Shown: one piece after another, positions 37,728 through 45,555 of the stretch
Layout: each line of letters starts with the position of its first letter
Numbering within the stretch: the first letter of the stretch is position 1
Assembly: GCF_001458435.1 (NCBI RefSeq)
Contig: NZ_CYSF01000015.1
Coordinates: forward strand, 21,155-85,154
Source: Thalassovita mediterranea
GTDB taxonomy: Bacteria; Pseudomonadota; Alphaproteobacteria; Rhodobacterales; Rhodobacteraceae
Direction of reading: 5' to 3'
DNA length: 64,000 bases
Position numbers and translations under genes: made by a program
Notes under the pieces: model-generated
What the model was told of the DNA's origin: nothing
Databases searched by the model: none
What the model saw: the letters and a program-made list of their open reading frames with translations, nothing else

Positions 37728-38081
37728 TTAGCTGTTCGGGCGGGTCCAGATGAACAAGAGGACGCAGGACAGCGTCACCGCTTGGATCACGATCACCTTC
37801 ACAGGTACCCCCACCAACAGTGATACGACAAACACCGCGATGATCGAGAGTGTTGCGTAGCGTTTGCCGCGCGGGTTGATGGCGCCGCGTTCTTGCCATT
37901 CGCGGATGGAGGGGCCGAAGGTGGGGTGGGTGATCAGCCAGTTGTGCAACCGTTCGCTGGATCGGGCGAAAAAGAACGCCGCCAGCAACATGAACGGCAC
38001 TGTGGGCAATAGGGGCAGGACCACACCCAGTAGTCCCAGCCCAACGCTGATCAATCCTAAAGCTGCCCAGAGGTAGCGCAT
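37728..38081 (-). CDS. DUF454 (YbaN-type) membrane protein
   Basis: A 117-residue inner-membrane protein. Two hydrophobic segments lie at the N-terminus around the motif LGLLGVVLPLLPTVPFMLLAAFFFARSS (read in part), which is the DUF454 signature, and two more near the C-terminus. The start at 38081 lies 1 base beyond the hemW stop, and an upstream in-frame start would overlap hemW. Function is unknown. It appears to be the last gene of the rph-rdgB-hemW operon. Confidence 0.88.
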   Translation of the reverse strand: MRYLWAALGLISVGLGLLGVVLPLLPTVPFMLLAAFFFARSSERLHNWLITHPTFGPSIREWQERGAINPRGKRYATLSIIAVFVVSLLVGVPVKVIVIQAVTLSCVLLFIWTRPNS

Positions 38082-38082
38082 A

Positions 38083-39294
38083 TCAATCCACCAATAACTC
38101 TTTGATAACCGCATTAAGGACCATGCGCCCGTCCTCTGTCACTTGGACAGAGTGTCCCGTATCAATGATCATTCCGATATCGGAGAGGTAGCTCAAACGC
38201 TCCGCATTCAAGGGCTGACCGGCCAGCATTTCATAGCGCTGTTTGTCTAGCCCTTCACGGATACGCAGCCCCATCATCAGGTATTCACCTGCTTGATCTT
38301 GTGGGTCAATGGCATGGCGTACCTCGGCGCGCTCACCTGCTTCGATGCTGTGCAGCCATTTGCCGGGGGCGTGTTCGGTATCGCTGCCATAGCGTTGGCC
38401 GTCAATGGTTATCCGGCCATGGGCGCCAGGACCGATGCCAATGAAATCGCCGTAGCGCCAGTAGATCAGGTTGTGGCGGCTTTCAGCGCCGGGCAGGGCG
38501 TGGTTGGAGACTTCATAGGCCTCCATCCCCGCCTCGGCACAGATCTCTTGGGTGGCGGCGTACATGTCGGCGGCGCTGTCATCTTCGGGCAGGCCACGCA
38601 GCAACCCGCGATCATAGCGGTCGCCGAAGGCGGTGCCTTGTTCGATGGTCAGTTGGTAGAGTGACAGATGGTCAATCGCCATGCCCAACGCCTGACGCAG
38701 TTCTGCCTGCCAGTCGGACAGCGTTTGGTCCTGACGGGCATAGATCAGGTCAAAGCTGACGCGGTCGAACTGGTTGCGGGCGATGTCAAATGCGGCCTGC
38801 GCCTCTGCCACGCTGTGCATGCGGCCCAGACGTTTCAGGTCGCGGTCGTTCAGGGATTGGATCCCCATAGACACACGGGACACCCCAGCCTGCGCGTAAT
38901 CGCGGAAACGGCCTGCCTCGACCGAGGTAGGGTTGGCCTCTAGCGTGACCTCCAGATCGTTGGCCTGCGGCCAGATCTGATGCACCCGATCAAGGATGCC
39001 GTGGACCACATAGGGTTCCATCAGTGACGGCGTGCCACCGCCGAAGAAGATAGATTTCAGCACGCGATCCGGCATTTCAGCCGCGTAGCGATCCAGCTCT
39101 TTCAGGTAGGCGTCCAGCCAGCGGCGTTGGTCGATTTGGCGGGAGACGTGCGAGTTGAAATCGCAGTAGGGGCATTTGGCCGCGCAGAACGGCCAATGCA
39201 GGTAGAGGCCGAAGCCCCCTTGCTGCCAGTCGGTGGCCAGCGCCGCGCTGCGGTCGCTGGCCTGTGTGGTGGCAGGGGCAGGTGATTTAGCCAA
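38083..39294 (-). CDS. hemW: Radical SAM heme chaperone HemW
   Basis: A 403-residue relative of coproporphyrinogen dehydrogenase. The cluster motif is HWPFCAAKCPYCDFNSH; phenylalanine after the third cysteine, where HemN has a fourth cysteine, marks HemW, which binds heme and inserts it into respiratory enzymes. FFGGGTPSLM and SMGIQSLNDRDL follow. The proposed TTG start at 39294 overlaps rdgB by 8 bases and has no clear ribosome binding site. The frame stays open further into rdgB, so the start is uncertain by tens of codons. Confidence 0.92.
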   Translation of the reverse strand: MAKSPAPATTQASDRSAALATDWQQGGFGLYLHWPFCAAKCPYCDFNSHVSRQIDQRRWLDAYLKELDRYAAEMPDRVLKSIFFGGGTPSLMEPYVVHGILDRVHQIWPQANDLEVTLEANPTSVEAGRFRDYAQAGVSRVSMGIQSLNDRDLKRLGRMHSVAEAQAAFDIARNQFDRVSFDLIYARQDQTLSDWQAELRQALGMAIDHLSLYQLTIEQGTAFGDRYDRGLLRGLPEDDSAADMYAATQEICAEAGMEAYEVSNHALPGAESRHNLIYWRYGDFIGIGPGAHGRITIDGQRYGSDTEHAPGKWLHSIEAGERAEVRHAIDPQDQAGEYLMMGLRIREGLDKQRYEMLAGQPLNAERLSYLSDIGMIIDTGHSVQVTEDGRMVLNAVIKELLVD

Positions 39295-39895
39295 AGCAAC
39301 CGGCAAGGAAGGCCTGAACAGCGCGGCCGCGGTGGCTGATGCTGTTCTTTTCTTCCTTCTCCATCTCGGCGCAGGTGATGTCATAGCCGTCGGGCATGAA
39401 CATCGGATCATAGCCAAAACCGTGTTCGCCCCGGATCGGCCAAACCAGCGTGCCGGGCATCACGCCTTCGAACACCTCGTCATGCCCATCGGGCCAGGCC
39501 AGAACCAGTGTGCAGCGGAACTGCGCGGTGCGCGGGGCATCGGGGCCCTTGGCGGTGATTTCGTCATTGGCGCGGGTCATCGCCATCATGAAATCGCGGC
39601 CCTGACCGGTTTCGGCCCAATCGGCGGTGTATACGCCGGGGGCACCCTCCAGTGCATCAATGGTGATGCCGCTGTCATCGCTGAGGGCTGGCAGACCGGT
39701 GGCCTTGGCGGCGGCGTGGGCCTTGATGCGGGCGTTGCCGACGAAGGTGTCTTCGGTCTCTTCCGGTTCCGGCAGGTCCATGGCGGCGGCACCCACCACG
39801 GTCACACCGTGGGGGGCCAGCATTTCGGTCATCTCTTGCAGTTTGCCCGCATTGTGCGTGGCGACCAGCAGTTTATCACCGTCAAACTTGCGCAT
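39287..39895 (-). CDS. rdgB: dITP/XTP pyrophosphatase
   Basis: A 202-residue Ham1-type enzyme that removes non-canonical purine nucleotides such as dITP and XTP. Motifs are LLVATHNAGKLQEM at the start, ALSDDSGITIDALEGAPGVY, GEHGFGYDPMF and ISHRGRAVQAF. The ATG at 39895 has GGAG about 9 bases upstream and lies 4 bases after the rph stop. It is part of the rph-rdgB-hemW operon. Confidence 0.96.
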   Translation of the reverse strand: MRKFDGDKLLVATHNAGKLQEMTEMLAPHGVTVVGAAAMDLPEPEETEDTFVGNARIKAHAAAKATGLPALSDDSGITIDALEGAPGVYTADWAETGQGRDFMMAMTRANDEITAKGPDAPRTAQFRCTLVLAWPDGHDEVFEGVMPGTLVWPIRGEHGFGYDPMFMPDGYDITCAEMEKEEKNSISHRGRAVQAFLAGCFG

Positions 39896-39899
39896 CAGA

Positions 39900-40616
39900 T
39901 CACTCTCCAACCGCGGCCAGCTGGGCGGCGGCCAGTTCGGCAACACCCTGTTCGGCCAGATCCAGCAGCTGGTTCATTTGATCACGGCTGTAGGTCGCGC
40001 CCTCTGCCGACATTTGGGTTTCGATCATCTGACCGTTGGCCAGCATGATGAAGTTGCCGTCAACGCCTGCTTCGCTGTCCTCGGGGTAGTCCAGATCCAG
40101 AACCGGCTGACCGGCGTAGATGCCGCAGGATACCGCCGCCACCGGCGAGATCAGCGGGTTCGATGTGACCTGACCGGTTTTCATCAGCTTCTGCACGGCC
40201 AGTTTCAGCGCGACCCAGCCGCCGGTGATCGACGCACAACGGGTGCCGCCATCGGCCTGAATAACGTCACAGTCGACGGTGATCTGACGTTCGCCCAGTG
40301 CGGAACGATCGACGCCAGCACGCAGGGAACGGCCGATCAGACGCTGGATTTCCACGGTGCGGCCACCCTGTTTGCCCATCGCCGCCTCACGGCGCATGCG
40401 GGATGTGGTTGAACGCGGCAGCATACCGTATTCGGCGGTGACCCAGCCCAGGCCCGATCCTTTGATAAACGGCGGCACGCGGTCCTCAATCGTGGCGGTG
40501 CACAGCACGTGGGTGTCGCCCATGCGGATCATGCAGGACCCTTCGGCGTGTTTGGTCACGTTGGTTTCAATCGAAACAGGGCGCATTTGGTTCAGCTGAC
40601 GGCCGGATGGGCGCAT
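39900..40616 (-). CDS. rph: Ribonuclease PH
   Basis: A 238-residue phosphorolytic exoribonuclease that trims tRNA 3' ends. It begins [52 protein letters not shown] (the arginine/phosphate region) and [18 protein letters not shown] are all intact. It is divergent from hrcA, the common order in Alphaproteobacteria. Confidence 0.97.
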   Translation of the reverse strand: MRPSGRQLNQMRPVSIETNVTKHAEGSCMIRMGDTHVLCTATIEDRVPPFIKGSGLGWVTAEYGMLPRSTTSRMRREAAMGKQGGRTVEIQRLIGRSLRAGVDRSALGERQITVDCDVIQADGGTRCASITGGWVALKLAVQKLMKTGQVTSNPLISPVAAVSCGIYAGQPVLDLDYPEDSEAGVDGNFIMLANGQMIETQMSAEGATYSRDQMNQLLDLAEQGVAELAAAQLAAVGE

Positions 40617-40721
40617 GGTGTTGGTCCTTGTCTAGGAAATGTCGATAGAATTGACTGCGGGGATACAGGGGCAAGGGGGCGTCTTGCAAGCCTGTCCTTC
40701 CAACCTGCCCGGCAAGCGTGA

Positions 40722-40749
40722 TTGACCTTTCTGCACCATGCGATTTAAT
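40722..40749 (+). promoter_or_regulatory. Possible promoter of hrcA-grpE
   Basis: TTGACC (40722-40727) and TTTAAT (40744-40749) are separated by 16 bases and lie just upstream of the hrcA start. I saw no CIRCE inverted repeat (TTAGCACTC-N9-GAGTGCTAA) in the rph-hrcA gap. Confidence 0.35.
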
Positions 40750-40766
40750 GAGCAACAGAGGTAGAG

Positions 40767-41831
40767 ATGACAGATCGCAGCAAAACCCTGGACCAGATGA
40801 ATGACCGTTCCCGCGAGGTGTTTCGCCGGGTGGTGGAGGGGTATTTGCACAATGGCGAACCCGTCGGGTCCCGCACCCTGACCCGCGAGATGAGCGAGAA
40901 AGTCAGCGCCGCGACCATCCGCAATGTGATGAACGATCTGGAATACCTGGGCCTGCTGGACAGCCCGCATGTCAGCGCCGGTCGTGTGCCGACGCAGCAG
41001 GGGCTGCGGATGTTCGTTGATGGCCTGCTAGAGGTGCGTGATCTGGACCACACCGACCGCCACGCGCTGGATCAGACCGTCAGCAGCAATGCGGGCGATG
41101 TGCAGGACGTGCTGGATCGGGTATCCACCGCGCTGTCGGGCGTCACACAGGGGGCATCGCTGGTGCTGACGCCAAAACATGAGGCCGCGATTAAACATGT
41201 GGAGTTTGTCAGCCTAGGCCCTGACCGGGCGCTGGTGGTGCTGGTCTTTGCTGATGGGCATGTCGAAAACCGCGTTTTCACCCCGCCAGCGGGGCAGACG
41301 CCGTCCGCCATGCGGGAGGCGGCGAATTTTGTAAACGCCTTTGTCGAGGGTAAGACGCTGAGCGAATTGCGCTCCTCTATGAAGCAGCAGATTGAGGCAC
41401 GCCGCCAAGAGATCGACGTGCTGGCTCATGCGCTGATCGACAGCGGCATGGCGGTTTGGGCCGAGGATGGCGACCAACACGAACGTCTGATCGTGCGGGG
41501 GCGGTCGAATCTGTTGCAAACCGAAGGCGCCGAAGAGGACCTGGACCGCATCCGCGAGCTGTTTGATGACCTGGAACGCAAGCGTGATATCGCCGATTTC
41601 CTCGATCTGACCGAGGCAGGCGATGGCGTGCGCATTTTTATTGGGTCTGAGAACAAACTTTTCTCACTTTCGGGTTCCTCTTTGGTGGTCTCTCCATATA
41701 TGAACGCTGACCGTAAGATTGTTGGTGCGGTGGGGGTGATCGGTCCCACACGACTGAACTATGGCCGGATTGTTCCGATTGTGGACTACACGGCGCAGTT
41801 GGTGGGGCGGATGATTTCGGACCGCAGCTAA
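40767..41831 (+). CDS. hrcA: Heat-inducible transcription repressor HrcA
   Basis: A 354-residue repressor of chaperone genes that binds CIRCE elements. The N-terminal helix-turn-helix includes VSAATIRNVMNDLEYLGLLDSPHVSAGR, read in part, with GRVPTQQGLRMFVDGLL following. The C-terminal domain ends VVGVIGPTRLNYGRIVPIVDYTAQLV-like. It is followed by grpE after 18 bases. The groESL and dnaKJ targets are outside the window. Confidence 0.95.
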   Translation: MTDRSKTLDQMNDRSREVFRRVVEGYLHNGEPVGSRTLTREMSEKVSAATIRNVMNDLEYLGLLDSPHVSAGRVPTQQGLRMFVDGLLEVRDLDHTDRHALDQTVSSNAGDVQDVLDRVSTALSGVTQGASLVLTPKHEAAIKHVEFVSLGPDRALVVLVFADGHVENRVFTPPAGQTPSAMREAANFVNAFVEGKTLSELRSSMKQQIEARRQEIDVLAHALIDSGMAVWAEDGDQHERLIVRGRSNLLQTEGAEEDLDRIRELFDDLERKRDIADFLDLTEAGDGVRIFIGSENKLFSLSGSSLVVSPYMNADRKIVGAVGVIGPTRLNYGRIVPIVDYTAQLVGRMISDRS

Positions 41832-41849
41832 AGTTGGAAAAGGTGGCAC

Positions 41850-42419
41850 ATGCCTAGAGAAGACGAATTCCTCGACGATATCGAGACCAGCGAAGCCGAA
41901 CTGGAAGCGGAAGAGCTGGCCGAAGACGCGGCGCTGGAGCTGGAAGAAGAAGCGGATGAGCTGGAGGCGCTGCGCGCCGAGCGCGACGATTTCCGTGACA
42001 AGTTCATGCGGGCCTTGGCCGACGCTGAAAACTCGCGCAAGCGCGCGGACAAGCAGCGCCGTGAGGCAGAGCAATACGGCGGCTCGAAACTGGCGCGGGA
42101 TATGCTGCCGGTCTACGACAACCTACAACGTGCCATGGACGCGGTCAGCGACGAACAGCGCGAAGCCATGGGCGCGATGCTGGAAGGTCTGGAGCTGACC
42201 CTGCGCGAGCTGAAAAACACCTTCAAGAAACACGGCATCGAAGTGATCGCGCCTGAGGTGGGGGACAAGTTCGATCCCAATGAACACGAAGCGATGTTCG
42301 AAGCACCTGTGCCCGGCACCAAAGCGGGCGAGATCATTCAGGTGTCTGCCGTGGGCTTCATGCTGCACGACCGCCTGCTGCGTCCGGCGCAGGTTGGCGT
42401 CAGCTCGATGGCGGGTTGA
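41850..42419 (+). CDS. grpE: Nucleotide exchange factor GrpE
   Basis: A 189-residue exchange factor for DnaK. An acidic N-terminal coiled coil (about residues 10-75, very rich in Glu/Ala/Leu) leads to the family signature DKFMRALADAENSRKRADKQ and the C-terminal beta domain with FDPNEHEAMFEAP and GFMLHDRLLRPAQVGVS. It is in an operon with hrcA; a terminator follows. Confidence 0.96.
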   Translation: MPREDEFLDDIETSEAELEAEELAEDAALELEEEADELEALRAERDDFRDKFMRALADAENSRKRADKQRREAEQYGGSKLARDMLPVYDNLQRAMDAVSDEQREAMGAMLEGLELTLRELKNTFKKHGIEVIAPEVGDKFDPNEHEAMFEAPVPGTKAGEIIQVSAVGFMLHDRLLRPAQVGVSSMAG

Positions 42420-42482
42420 TTTCATTTTCTGACGGGCGCCGATTTTGGCGAGTGTCGGAAGGTGAGTATTTTTGGATCATTG

Positions 42483-42519
42483 AAAGGGGCGGCACCGAAT
42501 ATGTGGGCCGCCCTTTTTT
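42483..42519 (+). terminator. Rho-independent terminator of hrcA-grpE
   Basis: Stem AAAGGG(G)CGGC with GCCGCCCTTT, one bulged G, loop of 13 bases, followed by six T. Confidence 0.88.
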
Positions 42520-42608
42520 GTGGCGATTTTTCAGGGCTGAGATTTGGACCTGAGGGTATAATCACACGGGGGCCGCGGCTGAGCGCGACGAGAGAGCCTG
42601 TGTGAAAT

Positions 42609-42663
42609 CGCCAAAACAGTCTCTAAACCACTTAAAATAAGGGTTTTTGGCGCTGTTTTGGCG
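42609..42663 (-). terminator. Long hairpin downstream of mutS
   Basis: Perfect 11-bp inverted repeat CGCCAAAACAG (42609-42619) and CTGTTTTGGCG (42653-42663), enclosing an inner AAACC/GGTTT stem. It begins 30 bases after the mutS stop on the minus strand. There is no clean T-tract after it, so it may be a terminator or an RNA-stability element. Confidence 0.5.
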
Positions 42664-42692
42664 GGGAAATCCTAGGGCCGTTTTGGGGCGAT

Positions 42693-45347
42693 TTAGCCCT
42701 TTGTCAGCTCTTTCAGCTCATAAATCAGCTGCAACGCCTCACGCGGGGACAGATCGTCGGGCAGGATGGCGCTGAGACGCTCTTCGACCTCGGACGGGCC
42801 TGTGGCGGGCGCGGGCGGCGGCGGCGGTGGCGCGGCGGAGAAGAGGGGCAGGTCATCAATGACCGCCTGTTTCTTGCCGCCCTCACGCTCGCCCTTTTCC
42901 AGCGCGTCCAGAACCACGCGGGCGCGGGCGACCACGGCATCGGGCAGGCCGGCGAGTTTTGCCACCTGCACGCCGTAGCTGCGATCGGCGGCCCCCTTGC
43001 GCACCTCGTGGAGGAAGATGACCTCTCCCTCAAACTCCTTCACCGCGACGGTGGCGTTATCGACGCCCGGCAGTTTATCGGCGAGGTTGGTCATTTCGTG
43101 GTAGTGCGTCGCGAACAGGGCGCGGGACTGGTTCACGTCGTGCAGATGTTCCAGCGTGGCCCAGGCGATGGACAAACCGTCGTAGGTGGCGGTGCCGCGG
43201 CCGATCTCATCCAGGATCACCAGCGCACGGTCGTCGGCTTGGTTCAGGATCGCAGCGGTTTCGACCATTTCCACCATAAACGTCGAACGGCCCCGCGCCA
43301 GATCGTCAGAGGCGCCAACACGGCTGAACAGTTGGCTGACGATGCCGATTTTGGCCGACCGTGCAGGCACATAGCTGCCCACCTGCGCCAATAGGGCAAT
43401 CAGCGCGTTCTGGCGTAGGAAGGTCGATTTACCCGCCATGTTGGGACCGGTCAGCAGCCAGATGTCGGCGCCCGCCGATCCGTCCGCCAGATCGCAGTCA
43501 TTGGCGATGAACGGCGCGCCGCCCTGTTTGCGCAGCGCCAGTTCCACAACCGGATGGCGGCCACCGCTGATCTGTAGGGTGCGGCTATCGTCCACCTCGG
43601 GCTTGGCCCAATCCTCAGCCCGGGCCAGATCGGCGAGGGCTGTGGCCAGATCCAGTTCCGCCAGCGCGCGGGAGGCGACGTTGATATGATCGGCGTGGGA
43701 CAGGATGGCCTGACGCAGATCCTCAAACAGGCGCTTTTCAATCTCCAACGCGCGGCCACCGGCGTTGAGGATTTTCGTCTCCATCTCGGACAAGGGGACG
43801 GTGGTGAAGCGAACCTGATTTGCGGTGGTCTGGCGGTGTTTGAACGTGTCGGACAGCGGTTCGGATAGCATCTTGTCCGCGTGGGTTGCTGTGACCTCGA
43901 CAAAGTATCCTAAGACGTTGTTATGTTTCACCTTTAGCGAGGTGATGCCGGTCAGTTCCTGATATTCGGATTGCATCGCAGCGATGACAGAACGGCCCTC
44001 ATCGCGCAGAGTGCGCATTTCGTCCAGTTCCACGTGAAACCCCGGCGCGATAAAGCCACCGTCACGCGCCAACAGCGGCGGTTCCGCGATCAGTGCGTTA
44101 TCCAGCAGGTCGATCAGGTCGTCGTGGCCGATCAGGGCGCCAGCGGCGTTCTGCAGCAGCTCGGGCAGGGCGTTGGTAGTCAGGGGATCGTGGATCTGTG
44201 CGGCCTGCGCCAGACCGTTGCGGATCGCGGCCAGATCGCGGGGGCCGCCCCGGTCCAGACCAAGGCGCGACAGCGCGCGGTCAAGGTCTGGCACCTTGCG
44301 CAGATCATCGCGCAGTTCGGCAGAAAATCGAGACTGTTCCAGCGCAAAATCGACCGCAGCCAGTCGATCGTGAATCACATTCAGCACCCGTGAGGGGCTG
44401 GACAGACGCCGTTCCAGCAGGCGGGCACCTGCGGCGGTGACGGTGCGGTCAATCGCGGCCAAGAGCGACCCGGCGCGGCCACCGGACATGGATTGCGTCA
44501 GTTCCAGATTGCGCCGTGTGGCGGCATCAATTTGCATCACCCGCGCCTGCGCATCGCGCACGGGTTTTTGTAGCAGCGGCAGTTTGCCTCTCTGGGTGAT
44601 TTCCAGATATTCCACGACGGCGCCCATTGCAGACACCTCGGCGCGGGTGAACTGCCCGAAGGCGTCTAGAGAGCCGACGGAAAACAGCGCACACAGCCGT
44701 TTTTCCGCCGACGTGCTGTCAAAGGCGGAGCGGGACAATGGCGTGATGGCAGAGCCCGATTCAGAGACTATTTCAGCCAAATCCGCCTCTGATTGGTCAG
44801 ATACGATCAGTTCTGACGGCATCAAACGGGCCAGTTCCGGACCTAGACGCACCGGCGGCAGGGCCATCGCATGGAACGCACCTGTCGAGATATCGACCCA
44901 CGCCAGCGCCGCCTCATCGCGCACGGTGGCGTAGGCGGCCAGGTAGTTGTGGCGGCGTGCCTCTAGCAGCGAATCCTCGGTCAAAGTGCCGGGGGTCACC
45001 AGGCGGACGACATCGCGTTTAACGACTGCTTTATACCCGCGCTTCTTCGCCTCGGCCGGGCTTTCCATCTGTTCGCAGACGGCGACGCGGAATCCCTTGC
45101 GGATCAGGGTCAGCAGGTAACCTTCGGCGGCATGAACGGGGACGCCGCACATCGGTATGTCTTCGCCGTCGTGTTTGCCGCGTTTGGTTAGGGCGATATC
45201 CAACGCCTCTGCCGCCGCGACCGCGTCGTCAAAAAACATCTCGTAGAAATCGCCCATCCGGTAGAACAGCAACGCGTTTTCATGTGCTGCCTTAATCTCC
45301 AGATACTGCGCCATCATTGGCGTTACTGCTGCTTTGGCCCCGGCCAC
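42693..45347 (-). CDS. mutS: DNA mismatch repair protein MutS
   Basis: An 884-residue mismatch-recognition ATPase. The N-terminal domain holds the mismatch-wedge motif FYRMGDFYEMFFDDA. The C-terminal ATPase shows LLTGPNMAGKSTFLRQNA, the signature TFMVEMVETAAIL, DEIGRGTATYDGLSIAWA and FATHYHEMTNLA. A proline run (SAAPPPPPPAPAT) precedes the helix-turn-helix tail. The GTG at 45347 is chosen because AGGGGG lies about 6 bases upstream; the ATG at 45317 is possible. The frame stays open to the maeB start, which I treat as chance. Confidence 0.96.
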   Translation of the reverse strand: MAGAKAAVTPMMAQYLEIKAAHENALLFYRMGDFYEMFFDDAVAAAEALDIALTKRGKHDGEDIPMCGVPVHAAEGYLLTLIRKGFRVAVCEQMESPAEAKKRGYKAVVKRDVVRLVTPGTLTEDSLLEARRHNYLAAYATVRDEAALAWVDISTGAFHAMALPPVRLGPELARLMPSELIVSDQSEADLAEIVSESGSAITPLSRSAFDSTSAEKRLCALFSVGSLDAFGQFTRAEVSAMGAVVEYLEITQRGKLPLLQKPVRDAQARVMQIDAATRRNLELTQSMSGGRAGSLLAAIDRTVTAAGARLLERRLSSPSRVLNVIHDRLAAVDFALEQSRFSAELRDDLRKVPDLDRALSRLGLDRGGPRDLAAIRNGLAQAAQIHDPLTTNALPELLQNAAGALIGHDDLIDLLDNALIAEPPLLARDGGFIAPGFHVELDEMRTLRDEGRSVIAAMQSEYQELTGITSLKVKHNNVLGYFVEVTATHADKMLSEPLSDTFKHRQTTANQVRFTTVPLSEMETKILNAGGRALEIEKRLFEDLRQAILSHADHINVASRALAELDLATALADLARAEDWAKPEVDDSRTLQISGGRHPVVELALRKQGGAPFIANDCDLADGSAGADIWLLTGPNMAGKSTFLRQNALIALLAQVGSYVPARSAKIGIVSQLFSRVGASDDLARGRSTFMVEMVETAAILNQADDRALVILDEIGRGTATYDGLSIAWATLEHLHDVNQSRALFATHYHEMTNLADKLPGVDNATVAVKEFEGEVIFLHEVRKGAADRSYGVQVAKLAGLPDAVVARARVVLDALEKGEREGGKKQAVIDDLPLFSAAPPPPPPAPATGPSEVEERLSAILPDDLSPREALQLIYELKELTKG

Positions 45348-45555
45348 CCCATGTCCCCCTGGGTTCGCTTGATCTTGGCCGCGACAATAAGCGGTGGCGG
45401 GAATGGGCGAAAGGGGCAATAGGGCGGTGCCCGATGGCGCATTGTGATCAAGAAATGTCGGATTTCTGTGAAAAGCACCCCGACGGTGGTTGAGGCCCGT
45501 CGCCGCAACCTGTATTGAATGCTGGATTGAGTAATATTCGGAACGAAAAACCGTC

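Noticed and set aside
39295..39417. Upstream extension of HemW into rdgB
   Set aside because: The extra residues are the antisense-like frame of rdgB on the same strand and do not resemble HemW N-termini.
40617..40766. CIRCE element ahead of hrcA
   Set aside because: No TTAGCACTC/GAGTGCTAA inverted repeat is present in the gap.
44026..44041. A fourth parS-like site inside mutS
   Set aside because: AGTTCCACGTGAAACC differs from parS at three positions and lies 6 kb from the cluster. I do not count it as a functional site.
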